The notes under the pieces: model-generated
The model's database searches: none
Told to the model about the DNA's origin: nothing
Seen by the model: only the letters and a program-made list of their open reading frames with translations
Shown: positions 22,741 through 34,863 of the stretch, piece by piece
How positions within the stretch are numbered: the stretch's first letter is position 1
Layout of the letters: every line of letters begins with the position of its first letter
Program-made: the position numbers and the translations under genes
Source of the DNA: Anagrus nilaparvatae
Lineage: Eukaryota; Arthropoda; Insecta; Hymenoptera; Mymaridae
Length of the DNA: 64,000 nt
NCBI GenBank assembly: GCA_022575985.1
Contig: JAKSXM010000156.1
Location: 1,426,001-1,490,000, forward strand
Reading direction: 5' to 3'

Positions 22741-24976
22741 GACTATGGATACATCGACTACAAATACCAACCTGAATAAATTAATATAATGTTAAATTAT
22801 AAATAATAATAGTTAAATTTACTCTAACAGAGGTTCAGAATGTTTTATTTATAATATTAGAAACTCATTTCTCTTGCGAGAGAAAAAATGTATTATTTTT
22901 AAAATTTTTAATTTTTAGTATATTACATAAAAAATCTAGGCAAAAGCTAAAATTTAAATTTTAAGGTCTAAAAAAATTAACTCATGAACCTATCTGAACT
23001 GGTTGAATAAATTTAATATCTCATTTTTAATAAAAATCCGAAGGTATGTATACGAAGTTGGAAGCGCATAGGTAGAATTTATTTCATCAAAGTTTAATAA
23101 AAATATCTGGCAAGGCATGATAAACATGATTAAAATAATAATCACATAATAAAATGTTTCTTATGGAAAGAAAAATCAAAGCAAAAAAGATAGGCTTAAA
23201 AAGCATTTTAGGAATACTAATATGTAATAAATATAGTCTTACGAATTAATCAATTTTTATACTAAATAATTTCACTGAATATTTGTTTTAAAAAACCGAT
23301 TTTTGCAGCCTTGTCTCACAGCACCAGTTTTGGAAAAATGTAACATTCTCCATTTGGCAAAAAAAAATAATTTATAAAATATATCACATTTTTTCAAAAT
23401 CTATTTGCCCTATTCCTTCCAAAGAAATCAAACAAATTTTATTTTTCTATTATTTTTTATTATTGGTACGATTTATTCGATTAAATAATTTTATAGTTGA
23501 AGAAATTTAATTGAATTCAAATTTTAATCATCAAAAAAGAACATAAAGATTATAGTATAGGAAGAAGTATTTTTAAGTTTCATAAAATCGTAAAAAAATA
23601 ATTGCAAAATAGGTTTTTATAACATTATAAACTAATTTTACCTTAAAATATAATAAAATTTAAATCAGATTAAATACTGGGAGCAAAAACTTAAAAACTT
23701 TTTTTTATCGCTTCTAACATAAGAAAAATAGAAATTGAAAAATAAAACAGTTTATAGTTATAAAGTAAAGTAATAATTATTATTATAGAAGTTTGATATA
23801 GAATAAAATAAGATTTCTGTTTAAAAAAATGTAAAAGGCCAGGCAAATAATAATTGTCTCATTTTTATTATGTTTTATTTTTGCTTTATACCCTTTTATA
23901 AAGTAGTTGAGATCGACACGATTCCCTGCTGTGACCTGATGGCCTCATCTAGTCTTTTAGAGATTAAAGATATCTTCCTGTAATTGCATCTTATACCCTT
24001 TTTTGTTAAATTAATCTATTTTTAATCTTATTTTTTTAATTTTATTACTAACTTTATGTTACTAAAATTGTTTAACTTTTTTATGAAAGGGTATATACTG
24101 GGAGGGGTATATACTATTAGCATATTTTATATGTTCGTTTTATAGAATATTATTAATTAATAATGAGATAAATTAAAAAAAACCTCTTCTTCATTAAAAA
24201 AAATAAAAAAAAACTTTTTTAAGTGTCGTCTTCGAAAAAATGATTGGTCACAAAAAAATAACTAAAATTAGGAAATGACATCGAGTTATTTAAAATTTTT
24301 ATATTTTTGGAGGAAGGATTAGAAACCAAAATTTTATTTTGAATTTTTAAGTTTTCTTAACATATAAGCCTTTTCTACTAAAAGATTTAAAATTTTGAAA
24401 AAATTTGATAAAGTTTCCTAATTTTAGTTATCTGCTTCACAATGAATTTATTTTTTTTTTTTTTTTTATGTGCCAAAGTGATATTACGCCTGCCAATATT
24501 TTTAAGACAATCAATTCTTTTTTCCAAAATGGCTCTTGAAAAAATTTCAAAAAAGATTTTTTTAATGCAAAAGATTTATAAAAAAATTTTAAACAAATTT
24601 ATCTCATTCGTTAATAATATTGGATAAATGCAAATATCTAAAATATGCTTATACTCCAAGTATAGGCCCCTTAATTTGTTTTATTACATTAAAGAATATT
24701 TTTATAAAATAGTATAGAGTATTTCATTAGAATATTTCAACTATACGCTACTAATACATACGTGATTTGGTTGAAAGCAATGTACGTTTTTTACATGGAC
24801 TTTTATGGGGAACGATTTTTTATCAACTATTTACTCGACTATTTAAGAAGTATTGTTTACTAAAATTCAATAAATGTATTATAATTTGAGTAAAGAATAC
24901 AATAATCTTCAAGTACCATATATTTTATTTGTATTTTTTCGGTAGATAATTGTAAAAAAACTCAAAAATAAGTGTT
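22741..24976. other. AT-rich DNA, no gene or repeat of known type
   Basis: Only short open frames, such as a phenylalanine-rich one at 24442, which arises from T runs. One copy of the TTGCGAGA motif lies at 22865-22882. Similar phrases near 23890 (TACCCTTTTATAAAGTAG) and 24080 (AAAGGGTATATACT) hint at a short inverted pair. Confidence 0.4.
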
Positions 24977-25091
24977 ATTTTAGTCAGGACTTTCTCACGC
25001 GATACCAATACCAAAAAAAGTGATACCAAAAGTTATACCAATATCACTGGTATAACTGGTATAACTGGTATCACTCTGAAAAAAATCAAAA

Positions 25092-26900
25092 TTTTGGACT
25101 AAAAATGTGACCTAGTAGGTAATTGGGGCTGCTCTTTTCATTTTTGAAGTCCATTTTCACCTACGACCCCTAGAAAATGTGATTTCATCCCCTAAATGTG
25201 GGGTAAATTTTAAACATTTTTTAGACTTTATTTAAAATGATACAGTGCACACGAAAAATCTCAAGACATATAAAATTTTACATAGGACTATTAATAACAC
25301 AATTAAAAATAAATTTATATCAATTTGTCAAATTCACCCCCTCAGATCGGGTGTAAGGGGGTGGTATAGAGTGGTATGATAGGAAAATAGAAAAAATCAA
25401 TATTTTGGGCTAAAAGTGTTACCTAGTAGGTAATTTGGGCTGCTCTTTTCATTTTTGAAGTTCATTTTCACCTACGACCCCTAGAAAATGTGATTTCATC
25501 CCCTAAATGTGGGGTAAATTTTAAACATTTTTTAGACTTTATTTAAAATGATACAGTGCACACGATAAATCTCAAGACATACAAAATTTTACATGGGACT
25601 AATAGTAACGCAATTAAAAATAAATTTATATCAATTTGTCAAATTCACCCCCTCAGATTTGGTGTAAGGGGGTGGTATTATATCAAAATAGAAAAAATCA
25701 ATATTTTGGGCTAAAAGTGTTACCTAGTAGGTAATTTGGGCTGCTCTTTTCATTTTTGAAGTCCATTTTTATGTACGACCCCTAGAAAATGTGATATCAT
25801 CCCCTAAATATGGGTGAAATTTTACACATTTTTTAGATTTTATTTAAAATGATACAGTGCACACAAAAAATCTCAAGACATATCAAAATTTACATGGGAC
25901 TATTAATAACACAAAAAAGAATAATTAATATCAATTTGTCAAATTCACCCCCTCAGATTTGGTGTAAGGGGGTGATATTATAGCAAAATAGAAAAAATCA
26001 ATAGTTTGGGCTAAAAAATCACCTAATAGGTAATTAGAGTAACTTTTTTCATTTCTAAAGTCCATTTTCATGTACGACCCCTCGAAAATGTGATTTCATC
26101 CCCTAACTGTGGGTTAAATTTTAAACATTTTTTAGACGTCGTTTAAAAAGATAAAGTGCACAAAAAGAATATCAAGTCATATAAAATTTTACATGGGACT
26201 ATTAATAACAAAAAAAAGAATAATTAATATCAATTTGTCATATTCATCTCATTTGATGGGCTGTAAGGGGGTGGTTTTATAGCATAATACCAAAAATCAA
26301 TTTTTGGGTAAAAGCTAACAAACAGCTTCGGGCTACTATTTTTATTTTCGAAGTCCATTTTCAAGTTCAATCCCTGAAAAATGTGATATCATCCCCTAAA
26401 TGTTGGGTAAATTTTAAATAACTTATGCGCGTCATCTGAACTGATGACTATGCTCAAAATAATATCTAACGGCATACAAAACTCTACAAAAGGCTAAAAG
26501 TATACCAAAAAAAATAAGTTTATATTAAATTTATCAACTTGTTATATTTACTCCCTTAGATAGGGTGTAAGGGGATGGTATTATAGCAAAATAATAAAAA
26601 TCAATTTTTAGGGCTACAAATATTACCTAGAAGGTAATTGGGATGGAACTTTTCATTTCTGAAATCCATTGTCACGTACGACCCCTCTAGAAAATCTGAT
26701 ATTATCCCATAAATTGGAGGTAAGTTACTTTTTGGCCTCTTTATCAGCGTTACTTGAATGGATACTGTGCACACAAAAAAATCTGCAGGCATATAAACTT
26801 TAAGAGGCACTATTAGTACTGCATACAAAAAAATTTATATCCATTTGTCATATTCACCGCTTTAGATAAGGTCTATGGGGGTGTAATTATATCATAAATT
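25092..26900. repeat. ~300-bp tandem array, six units
   Basis: Units begin at about 25092, 25403, 25704, 26004, 26302 and 26606, giving periods of 298-311 bp. Shared phrases are CCTAGTAGGTAATT, TCCATTTTCACCTACGACCC, ATGTGATTTCATCCCCTAAA and TCAAATTCACCCCCTCAGAT. Divergence rises rightwards and the last two units are clearly the most degraded, so homogenisation is confined to the left part. The array starts immediately inside the left tip of the 10-kb block. Open frames across it have no domain. Confidence 0.9.
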
Positions 26901-26913
26901 GTTCAAAATTTCC

Positions 26914-26965
26914 CCCATTTGAGGAGAAAAAATCACATTTCCTAGGGGTTGCACATAACCTAAGG
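26914..26965 (-). repeat. Inverted stub of the 300-bp unit
   Basis: CCCATTTGAGGAGAAAAAAT then CACATTTCCTAGGGGTTGC is the reverse complement, with changes, of the unit's GACCCCTAGAAAATGTGATT and CATCCCCTAAATG part. The array therefore terminates in an inverted fragment. Confidence 0.65.
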
Positions 26966-26992
26966 AATTCATATATGAAGATAAAAACGTCT

Positions 26993-27740
26993 GCAAGCCT
27001 TACGCATACATAATCGAAGGAAGTAGTCTATAATACAAAAACTTACTAGACACCTTAAATCCACATAACCGAAGAAAGCCGAATATTATACAAAATATAG
27101 AACAAACCTTATGGCCACATTATAGTGGACCTTATTTTGGACTTTGTAGAAAAACTGCGCTCCCCGGGTTTGTTTGTGAACTTTTGTTCATAAAAAGCAC
27201 CAAGCTTCACGACACGTCAAAAAACGACACGTCAAGCCTTACAGTAGCGTAACCTAAGGAAGTAGGCTATAATAAAATAACAACACGTCAAGCCTTACAG
27301 TAGCATAACCTAAGGAAGTAGGCTATAATAAAAAACGGCACGTAAAGCCTTACAGTAGCGTAACCTAAGGAAGCAGGCTATAATAAAATAACGACACGTC
27401 AAGCCTTACAGTAGCGTAACCTAAGGAAGTAGGCTATAATAAAATAACAACACGTCAAGCCCTACAGTAGCATAACCTAAGGAAGTAGGCAATAATAAAA
27501 AACGACACGTCAAGCCTTACCGTAGCGTAACCTAAGAAAGTAGGCTACAATAAAAAACGACACGTCAAGCCTTACAGTAGCGTAACCTAAGGTAGTAGGC
27601 TATAATAAAATAACAACACGTCAAGCCTTACAGTAGCGTAACCTAAGGAAATAGGCTATAATAAAAAACGACACGACAAGTCTTACACTCATATAACCTA
27701 AGGAAAAAGACTATAATAAAAAAGCGACAAGTCAAGCCTA
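26993..27740 (+). repeat. 55-bp satellite, left arm (about 10-12 units)
   Basis: Units read CACGTCAAGCCTTACAGTAG then CGTAACCTAAGGAAGTAGGC and TATAATAAAA with A-run variation. Clean copies span 27209-27660, with diverged copies at 26993-27115 and at the inner edge (27660-27740). The inner-edge variant has AAAAAGACTATAATAAAAAA and GCGACAAGTC. The orientation is opposite to the larger array at 29455. Confidence 0.9.
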
Positions 27741-27787
27741 ATAATTACATTTTGTAATTAGTACGATAATTTTCTTGAGGCACTTGA

Positions 27788-28315
27788 GGTGGCTCACGGA
27801 GTTTATAAAAAACGAATAATATGAACTAAAATTTACTGGAGATGAAGATAATTTAAAAACAAATCCATTGATCCCAAACAATACCCAGGCTCCCGGTTAA
27901 TTAAGAAAGAAATAAGAAACTCAAAATTTTTAAGGTTAAACACGCGTTCTTACGGGAGTTGATATTGTTGTACTTCGTACTCATTCAATAACATAGATCA
28001 ATAACGAATCTTTTTAGATAAAATTGTACACACGTGTTATTTATCAAAAATGGAAACTTTTCCAAGAAAAAAATGCGATAGTTGCCGATCAAATTATAAA
28101 CACATAATTTTAGACGTGGGCCTTTGTCAATAGAATGTTTTGTATTAAAAAAAATTTTTTTTTCTACACACTCATTATATAAGAAAATGCATTATTATTA
28201 ATAATAACTTCTGAATATTCGCATATCCATAAAATAATTAATAAAATTTAATTAATTATTTATGCCCCCCTTTGATGTCACCCTACAATATACGGATCTA
28301 AAACCGGGAGCCACC
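27788..28315. mobile_element. Candidate TTAA-target element (piggyBac/Kolobok-like), non-autonomous
   Basis: The left end TTGA-GGTGGCTCACGG and the right end CCGGGAGCCACC-TTAA are imperfect inverted partners bounded by TTAA-like sites, the left one mutated. A further copy of the tip, GGCTCCCGGTTAA, lies at 27886. No transposase. Weak assignment because the tips are short. Confidence 0.4.
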
Positions 28316-28439
28316 TTAAATATAATTTTCTCTGATAAAAAATAACCCTTGAGATGAGTGTAAGTCTGATGAAATAAAAAATTAAATCAATCTGCCAGCT
28401 CTAATTGTAATTTCGGGTTTATTTAAATTATTATCGGTT

Positions 28440-28612
28440 ACCTATATTTTTGGGTCACTAAACACGAATATGATGTTTTTTTTACTTAAAATGCACCAGT
28501 TGCCGACATTAAATATCTTTAGGTAATTGCTACGCATTCATCTTCTATTGTGGGGAATAAGAACAATTTAGGTAAAAACGAATGTCGTATTCGTGTTCAG
28601 TAGAGCGTGTTT
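28440..28612. mobile_element. Small foldback with GGGTCACTAA tips
   Basis: TTTTTGGGTCACTAAACACG and GTCGTATTCGTGTTCAGTAG are inverted partners. The interior phrase AATTTAGGTAAAAACGAATG parallels a copy at 48465-48640. This short subfamily shares the TGGGTCGCTGA-type core with the large foldbacks. Confidence 0.55.
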
Positions 28613-29454
28613 TAATTTTTTGTTTTAGAGATTTTTTTGCTCTTCCCACATTTGGATATTTTGGTCATAAAAACCCCCCATCTTCCAGGATTTTACCGTA
28701 CCACAGAGCACTTAAAGTTTACCATTTAAATAACATGGGAATTTTGACTTTTCAGTTTTCTAATTTTTTAACATGCTTTAAAATTTTTTTTAACACTAGC
28801 CGGCAGATAGAAAATGATGTTTAGACACATAACATTAAAAAATGATCATTTTATTTTTTTTTTTAAATACTTTTGTCCCTTCCTTTTTAAATTAATTTAA
28901 TAATAAAAATATATAATACAGAAAATATAGTAAATTTAATAACTAGAGTGCATAGATTTAGTTGGATATTTAAATTTAATATTAAATTTTGAAAAAGAAA
29001 ATGTCTTAAATTTACTCAAATTTGTTTATAGGAGACTCTGGAAATTCAGGGAATTTGGTTGAAATACTAAAAAAGTACTGGAAAATTTTAAAAAATAGTC
29101 TGGAAAGTCAGGGAATTTTAAAACTTCAGTTCCGTTGCCACCCTGGCTATACCATTGCATGAGGTTATGTTGGTGTAACTCTTATGTATGTGTGTGCGAA
29201 ATTTTTGGCTTAATCTAATGCTTTCAAAAATTATAAAAAATACCTAAATTTTTATTATTTTTGGACGTAATACCTAATACTTTTCAATGAAAGTAATAAT
29301 TTTAGAAAACTCGATTTTAATAGATTTATTGGATCTGATAATTAATGATTTGAAAAATTTTTTATTAAACTTTTTGTCACCAAAAAAAAACTCGAAAAAA
29401 ACTGACCTGATACTTAATTATTTGAAAAGTTTTGTCTACAAATTTTACGTTGTG

Positions 29455-32400
29455 TTGGTGTAAGCAAGACTTGTCGCTTTTTTATTATAATCTTTTTCCT
29501 TAGGTTATGTTAGTGTAAGACTTGTCGTGTAGATTTTTATTATAGCCTGCTTCCTTAGGTTACGCTAATGTAAGGCTTGACGTGTTGTTATTTTATTATA
29601 GCCTACTTCCTTAGGTTACGCTACTGTAAGGCTTGCCGTGTTGTTATTTTATTATAGCCTACTTCCTTAGGTTACGCTACTGTAAGGCTTGCCGTGTTGT
29701 TATTTTATTATAGCCTACTTCCTTAGGTAACGCTACAGTAGGGCTTGATGTGTCGTTTTTTATTATAGCCTACTTCCTTAGGTTACGCTACTGTAAGGCT
29801 TGACGTATCGTTTTTTATTACAGCCTACTTCCTTAGGTTACGCTACTGTAAGGCTTGACGTGTCGTTTTTTATTACAGCCTACTTCCTTAGGTTACGCTA
29901 CTGGAAGGCTTGACGTGTTGTTTTTTATTATTGCCTACTTCCTTAGGTTACGCTACTGTAAGGCTTGACGTGTCGTTTTTTATTATTGCCTACTTCCTTA
30001 GGTTACGCTACTGTAAGGCTTGCCGTGTTGTTATTTTATTATTGCCTACTTCCTTAGGTTATGCTGCTGTAAGGCTTGACGTGTTGTTATTTTTTTACAG
30101 CCTACTTCCTTAGGTTACGCTACTGTAAGGCTTGACGTGTTGTTTTTTATTATTGCCTACTTCCTTAGGTTATGCTGCTGTAAGGCTTGACGTGTTGTTA
30201 TTTTATTATAGCCTACTTCCTTTGGTTACGCTACTGTAAGGCTTGACGTGTTGTTTTTTATTATTGCCTACTTCCTTAGGTTATGCTGCTGTAAGGCTTG
30301 ACGTGTTGTTATTTTATTATAGCCTACTTCCTTTGGTTACGCTACTGTAAGGCTTGACGTGTTGTTTTTTATTATTGCCTACTTCCTTAGGTTATGCTGC
30401 TGTAAGGCTTGACGTGTTGTTATTTTATTATAGCCTACTTCCTTAGGTTACGCTACTGCAAGGCTTGCCGTGTTGTTATTTTATTATAGCCTACTTCCTT
30501 AGGTAACGCTACAGTAGAACTTGATGTGTCGTTTTTTATTATAGCCTACTTCCTTTGGTTACGCTACTGTAAGGCTTGACGTGTCGTTTTTTATTACAGC
30601 CTACTTCCTTAGGTTACGCTACTGTAAGGCTTGACGTGTTGTTTTTTATTATTGCCTACTTCCTTAGGTTATGCTGCTGTAAGGCTTGACGTGTTGTTAT
30701 TTTATTATAGCCTACTTCCTTAGGTTACGCTACTGTAAGGCTTGCCGTGTTGTTATTTTATTATAGCCTACTTCCTTAGGTAACGCTACAGTAGGACTTG
30801 ATGTGTCGTTTTTTATTATAGCCTACTTCCTCTGGTTACGCTACTGTAAGGCTTGACATGTCGTTTTTTATTACAGCCTACTTCCTTAGGTTACGCTACT
30901 GTAAGGCTTGACGTGTTGTTTTTTATTATAGCCTGCTTCCTTAGGTTACGCTACTGTAAGTCTTGACGTGTCGTTATTTTATTATAGCCTGCTTCCTCAG
31001 GTTACGTTACTGTAAGGCTTGACGTGTCGTTATTTTATTATAGCCTACTTCCTTAGGTAACGCTACAGTAGGACTTGATGTGTCGTTTTTTATTATAGCC
31101 TACTTCCTCTGGTTACGCTACTGTAGGGCTTGCCATGTTGTTATTTTATTATAGGCTACTTCCTTAGGTTACGCTACTGTAAGGCTTGACGTGTCGTTAT
31201 TTTATTATAGCCTGCTTCCTTAGGTTACGCTACTGTAAGTCTTGACGTGTCGTTATTTTATTATAGCCTGCTTCCTCAGGTTACGTTACTGTAAGGCTTG
31301 ACGTGTCGTTTTTTATTATTGCCTACTTCCTTAGGTTATGCTACTGTAAGGCTTCACGTGTCGTTTTTTATTGTAGCCTACTTCCTTAGGTTACGCTACT
31401 GTAAGGCTTGACGTGTCGTTATTTTATTATAGCCTGTTTCCTTAGGTTACGCTACTGTATGGCTTGACGTGACGTTTTTTATTATTGCCTACTTCCTTAG
31501 GTTATGCTACTGTAAGGTTTGACGTGTTGTTATTTTATAATAGCCTACTTCCTTAGGTTACGCTACTGTAAGGCTTGCCGTGTTGTTATTTTATTATAGC
31601 CTACTTCCTTAGGTAACGCTACAGTAGGGCTTGACGTGTCGTTTTTGTTATAGCCTACTTCCTTAGGTTACGCTACTGTAAGGCTTGACGTGTCGTTTTT
31701 TATTATTGCCTACTTCCTTAGGTTATGCTACTGAAGGGCTTGACGTGTTGTTATTTTATTATAGCCTACTTCCTTAGGTTACGCTACTGTAGAGCTTGAC
31801 GTGTCGTTATTTTATTATAGCCTGCTTTCTTAGGTTACGCTACAGTAGGGCTTGACGTGTCGTTTTTGTTATAGCCTACTTCCTTAGGTTACGCTACTGT
31901 AAGGCTTGACGTGTCGTTTTTTATTATTGCCTACTTCCTTAGGTTATGCTACTGTAGGGCTTGACGCGTTGTTATTTTATTATAGCCTACTTCCTTAGGT
32001 TACGCTACTGTAAGGCTTGACGTGTCGTTATTTTATTATAACCTGCTTCCTTAGGTTACGCTACTGAAAGGCTTGACGTGTCGTTTTTTATTATTGCCTA
32101 CTTCCTTAGGTTATGCTACTGTAAGGCTTGACGTGTTGTTATTTTATTATAGCCTACTTCCTTAGGTTACGCTACTGTAAGGCTTGATGTGTCGTTTTTT
32201 ATTGTAGCCTACTTCCTTAGGTTACGCTACTGTAAGGCTTGACGTGTCGTTTTTTATTATTGCCTACTTCTTTAGGTAACGCTACAGTAGGGCTTGACGT
32301 GTCGTTTTTTATTATAGCCTACTTCCTTAGGTTACGCTACTGTAAGGCTTGACGTGTTGTTATTTTATTATAGCCTACTTCCTTAGGTAACGCTACAGTA

Positions 32401-32535
32401 GGGCTTGACGTGTCGTTTTTTATTATAGCCTACTTCTTTAGGTTACGCTACTGTAAGGCTTGACGTGTCGTTTTTTATTATTGCCTACTTCCTTAGGTTA
32501 TGCTACTGTAGGGCTTGACGTGTTGTTATTTTATT
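29455..32535 (-). repeat. 55-bp satellite, right arm (about 55 units)
   Basis: Reverse complement of the left-arm unit: GCCTACTTCCTTAGGTTACG then CTACTGTAAGGCTTGACGTG and T(C/T)GTT(A)TTTTATTAT. Unit length is 55-56 bp. The inner edge starts with GACTTGTCGCTTTTTTATTA and TAATCTTTTTCC, matching the inner-edge variant of the left arm. Higher-order structure exists: around 30130-30420 a two-unit 111-bp block repeats about three times. The frame at 29910 is only the translated repeat. The outer edge ends abruptly at TTTTATTAAACGAGCAATG. Confidence 0.95.
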
Positions 32536-33734
32536 AAACGAGCAATGAAATTCCATTATTTAAAACATGGAAAGAGAATATTTTCGGATTTTAAATTCTG
32601 GAATTTGAATACCAAAAAAAAAACTATAAATTCCTTGATTGAAAACTTGGAAAGAGAACTTTTCTATTTTGTAAATAAGATAATAATTTACTTCTTTTTT
32701 CAAATTCTGGAATTTTTTATTAAAAAAATAGTGCTTTCAATTTACTTGTTTTGAATCCTGGAAAGATTCCTATTTATTAACTTTTTATTTAATACATTTG
32801 CAAATATTTAAAAGAAAAAAAAATTCCGTATTCCACAACAGGAATTCTGGTTGCGGCAAACGGATTTTTTTCTCAGTATTGTATTAATCAATAAGACAAA
32901 TTGGATAAATTATATTTTATATGTATATGTATTACAGCCAATCTTAAAAAAAAAGAAAATGATAAATTTATTTTATTTTTTTAAATTATTAACAACTGTT
33001 ACAAATTATTTAGGTCAATTTGAGACTAAAACAACGATAAATAATTAATATTTTACTGGCCTAATAAAATTAGATTATAAAATTTGCTTCATGTGTGCAC
33101 AAATTTTTGATCCCAAGGATTTGATTTTCAAAACATCTTATAATTAAGCTCTCAGGTGTATTAATTTCTCGATTAACTTATAGTATTTAATTTAATTATA
33201 CTTACTAATTAAAAAAATAATTTCCTCATTAAAATAAGAATTTTAAAAAGAAAGAACCTATTTTTTAATTTTTTTAAAGTATAAATTAAATTTTAATTTT
33301 CTTCTATTAATTTACAAATTATAGTTTGACATGAATTGTTGAATAATAGTTAATTGTTAATTAATTAGAAATGTTTTTGGAAAATAAAAATCTTATAATT
33401 CTATAAGTATATCGCGAGAAATCAACGTTTGCTCCTATATTTAATAAATAAAATTAGTAAAGATAAATAAATTAATTATTTAAATAAATAAAATTAATTA
33501 TTTAATAAATAAAATTAATTATTTAATAAATAATATTTAATAAATAATAATAGAAGTCCGAAACTAACAGCGCTTACCTTATAAACCCTAAAAACGGCGC
33601 GTTCCCCACTTTTCCGCGCGTCGCTATAAACTCTGGAAGAACTGCCGCAGAACTCTCTAAAACTTTAACGAACTCGCGCATTACAGTTTCTATAAAACTG
33701 CTACTGAACTGGCGCGGAACTCTTGCGCAGTTGC
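32536..33734. other. AT-rich DNA inside the 10-kb block
   Basis: No gene. 32536-32770 has repeated TCTGGAATTT/TTGGAAAGAGAA phrases. 33440-33556 is a TAAATAAAATTAATTATT minisatellite of 4-5 units. 33560-33735 is a GC-richer patch with several short GAACT(C/G)-type phrases (AGAACTCTCTAAAACTTTAA) and no clear partner. Confidence 0.45.
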
Positions 33735-34863
33735 GTAATATATACCCCTCAGTGATCCAAAAAACATATAGTAGGCCTTTTGGTAAAGAAAATGGGGCTT
33801 CACCATTATATTTTCCAAAACTACCCCCAAAAGGGGGTATTTTTAAAGTATTCGCGTTCTGAGTCGATAGATTTGTCAAAGAATTTATTCTTTTTGTTTT
33901 ATATTAGTTTGTAAAATCTACGACCCAAAAAACCCTATGGACCTAATCTGGTCGTACAAAATACAGAAATAGCAAGACGCCCCTTTAAGGGCTAGTTTTA
34001 GGAAATTAAGGGATGATATATTAATTATTCATTAAAAATTCTGCGGAATTCGTTATCTACGTCCCAAAAAACCCTATGGACCTAATCTGGGCATACAAAA
34101 TGCAGAAATAGAAATAACGTCCGTTTTAGGGGTAGTTTTAGCTAATTTAGGGGTGATATATTGATTATTCATAAAAAAATCCATGAAATTCGTTTTCAGC
34201 GACCCAAAAAACTCTTGTGGACCTAATCTGGTCGCGAAAAGTGCGAAAATAGCGAAAACACCCCTTTAAGGGGTAGTTTTAGGAAATTAAGGGATGATAT
34301 ATTAATAATTCATTAAAAATTCTGCGAAATTCGTTATCTACGACCCAAAAAACCCTATGGACCTAATCTGTGCATACAAAATGCAGAAATAGAAATAACG
34401 TCCATTTTAGGGGTAGTTTTAGCTAATTTAGGGGCGATATATTGATTATTCATAAAAAAATCCATGAAATTCGTTTTCAGCGACCCAAAAAACCCTTCTG
34501 GACCTAATCTGGTCGCGAAAAGTGCGAAAATAGCGAAAACACCCCTTTTGGGGGGTAGTTTTAGCTAATTTAAGGGTGAAATATTAATTTTACCTTAAAA
34601 AATCATCGAGATTCTTAATTAGTGACCCAAAAAACCCTTAAAAACCAATTCTCGGGCAAATCTATCGACTCAGTACGTGAATATATTAAAAATACACCCT
34701 TTTGGGGGTAGTTTTTGCAAATTTAAGGGTGAAGCCCCATTTTCTTTACCAAATGATCCCGATTTTCGTGTTCAGCGATCCAAAAAACCTAGAAGAAACC
34801 TATACTAGAGAAAATCTCGTATTCGCAACCATAAGTACACCCCCCCCGTATTTTGACTGGAGT
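33735..34863. mobile_element. Nested foldback, GGGTCGCTGA family, right-arm dominated
   Basis: The arm module recurs at about 33920, 34065, 34200, 34344, 34486 and 34623 (period about 135-145 bp). Each copy has GACCCAAAAAACCCT, GGACCTAATCTGG, AGTGCGAAAATAGCGAAAAC, CCCCTTTAAGGGG and AATTTAAGGGTGA phrases. The right terminus TTTTGACTGGAGT is intact and preceded by a C8 run. The left terminus is missing; only a short inverted module remains at 33745-33860. An extra stray AGCGACCCAAAAAACC lies near 35118. It was inserted into, or grew within, the 10-kb block. Confidence 0.75.

Larger units (their letters stand above)
27741..29454. other. Spacer between the satellite arms
   Basis: 1.7 kb holding a candidate TTAA-flanked element (27788-28315), a small foldback (about 28440-28610) and a stretch at 29030-29150 rich in CTGGAAA/CAGGGAATTT phrases that ends with GTTGCCACCCTGGC. 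The 80-codon frame at 28582 has no recognisable domain. Confidence 0.5.

Noticed and set aside
29910..30113. 67-codon open frame with repeated LLPTSLGYA motifs
   Set aside because: It is the translated 55-bp satellite; frame openness follows from the repeat unit.
26993..32535. CRISPR array
   Set aside because: The repeats are contiguous 55-bp satellite units without unique spacers, in an animal-type genome.
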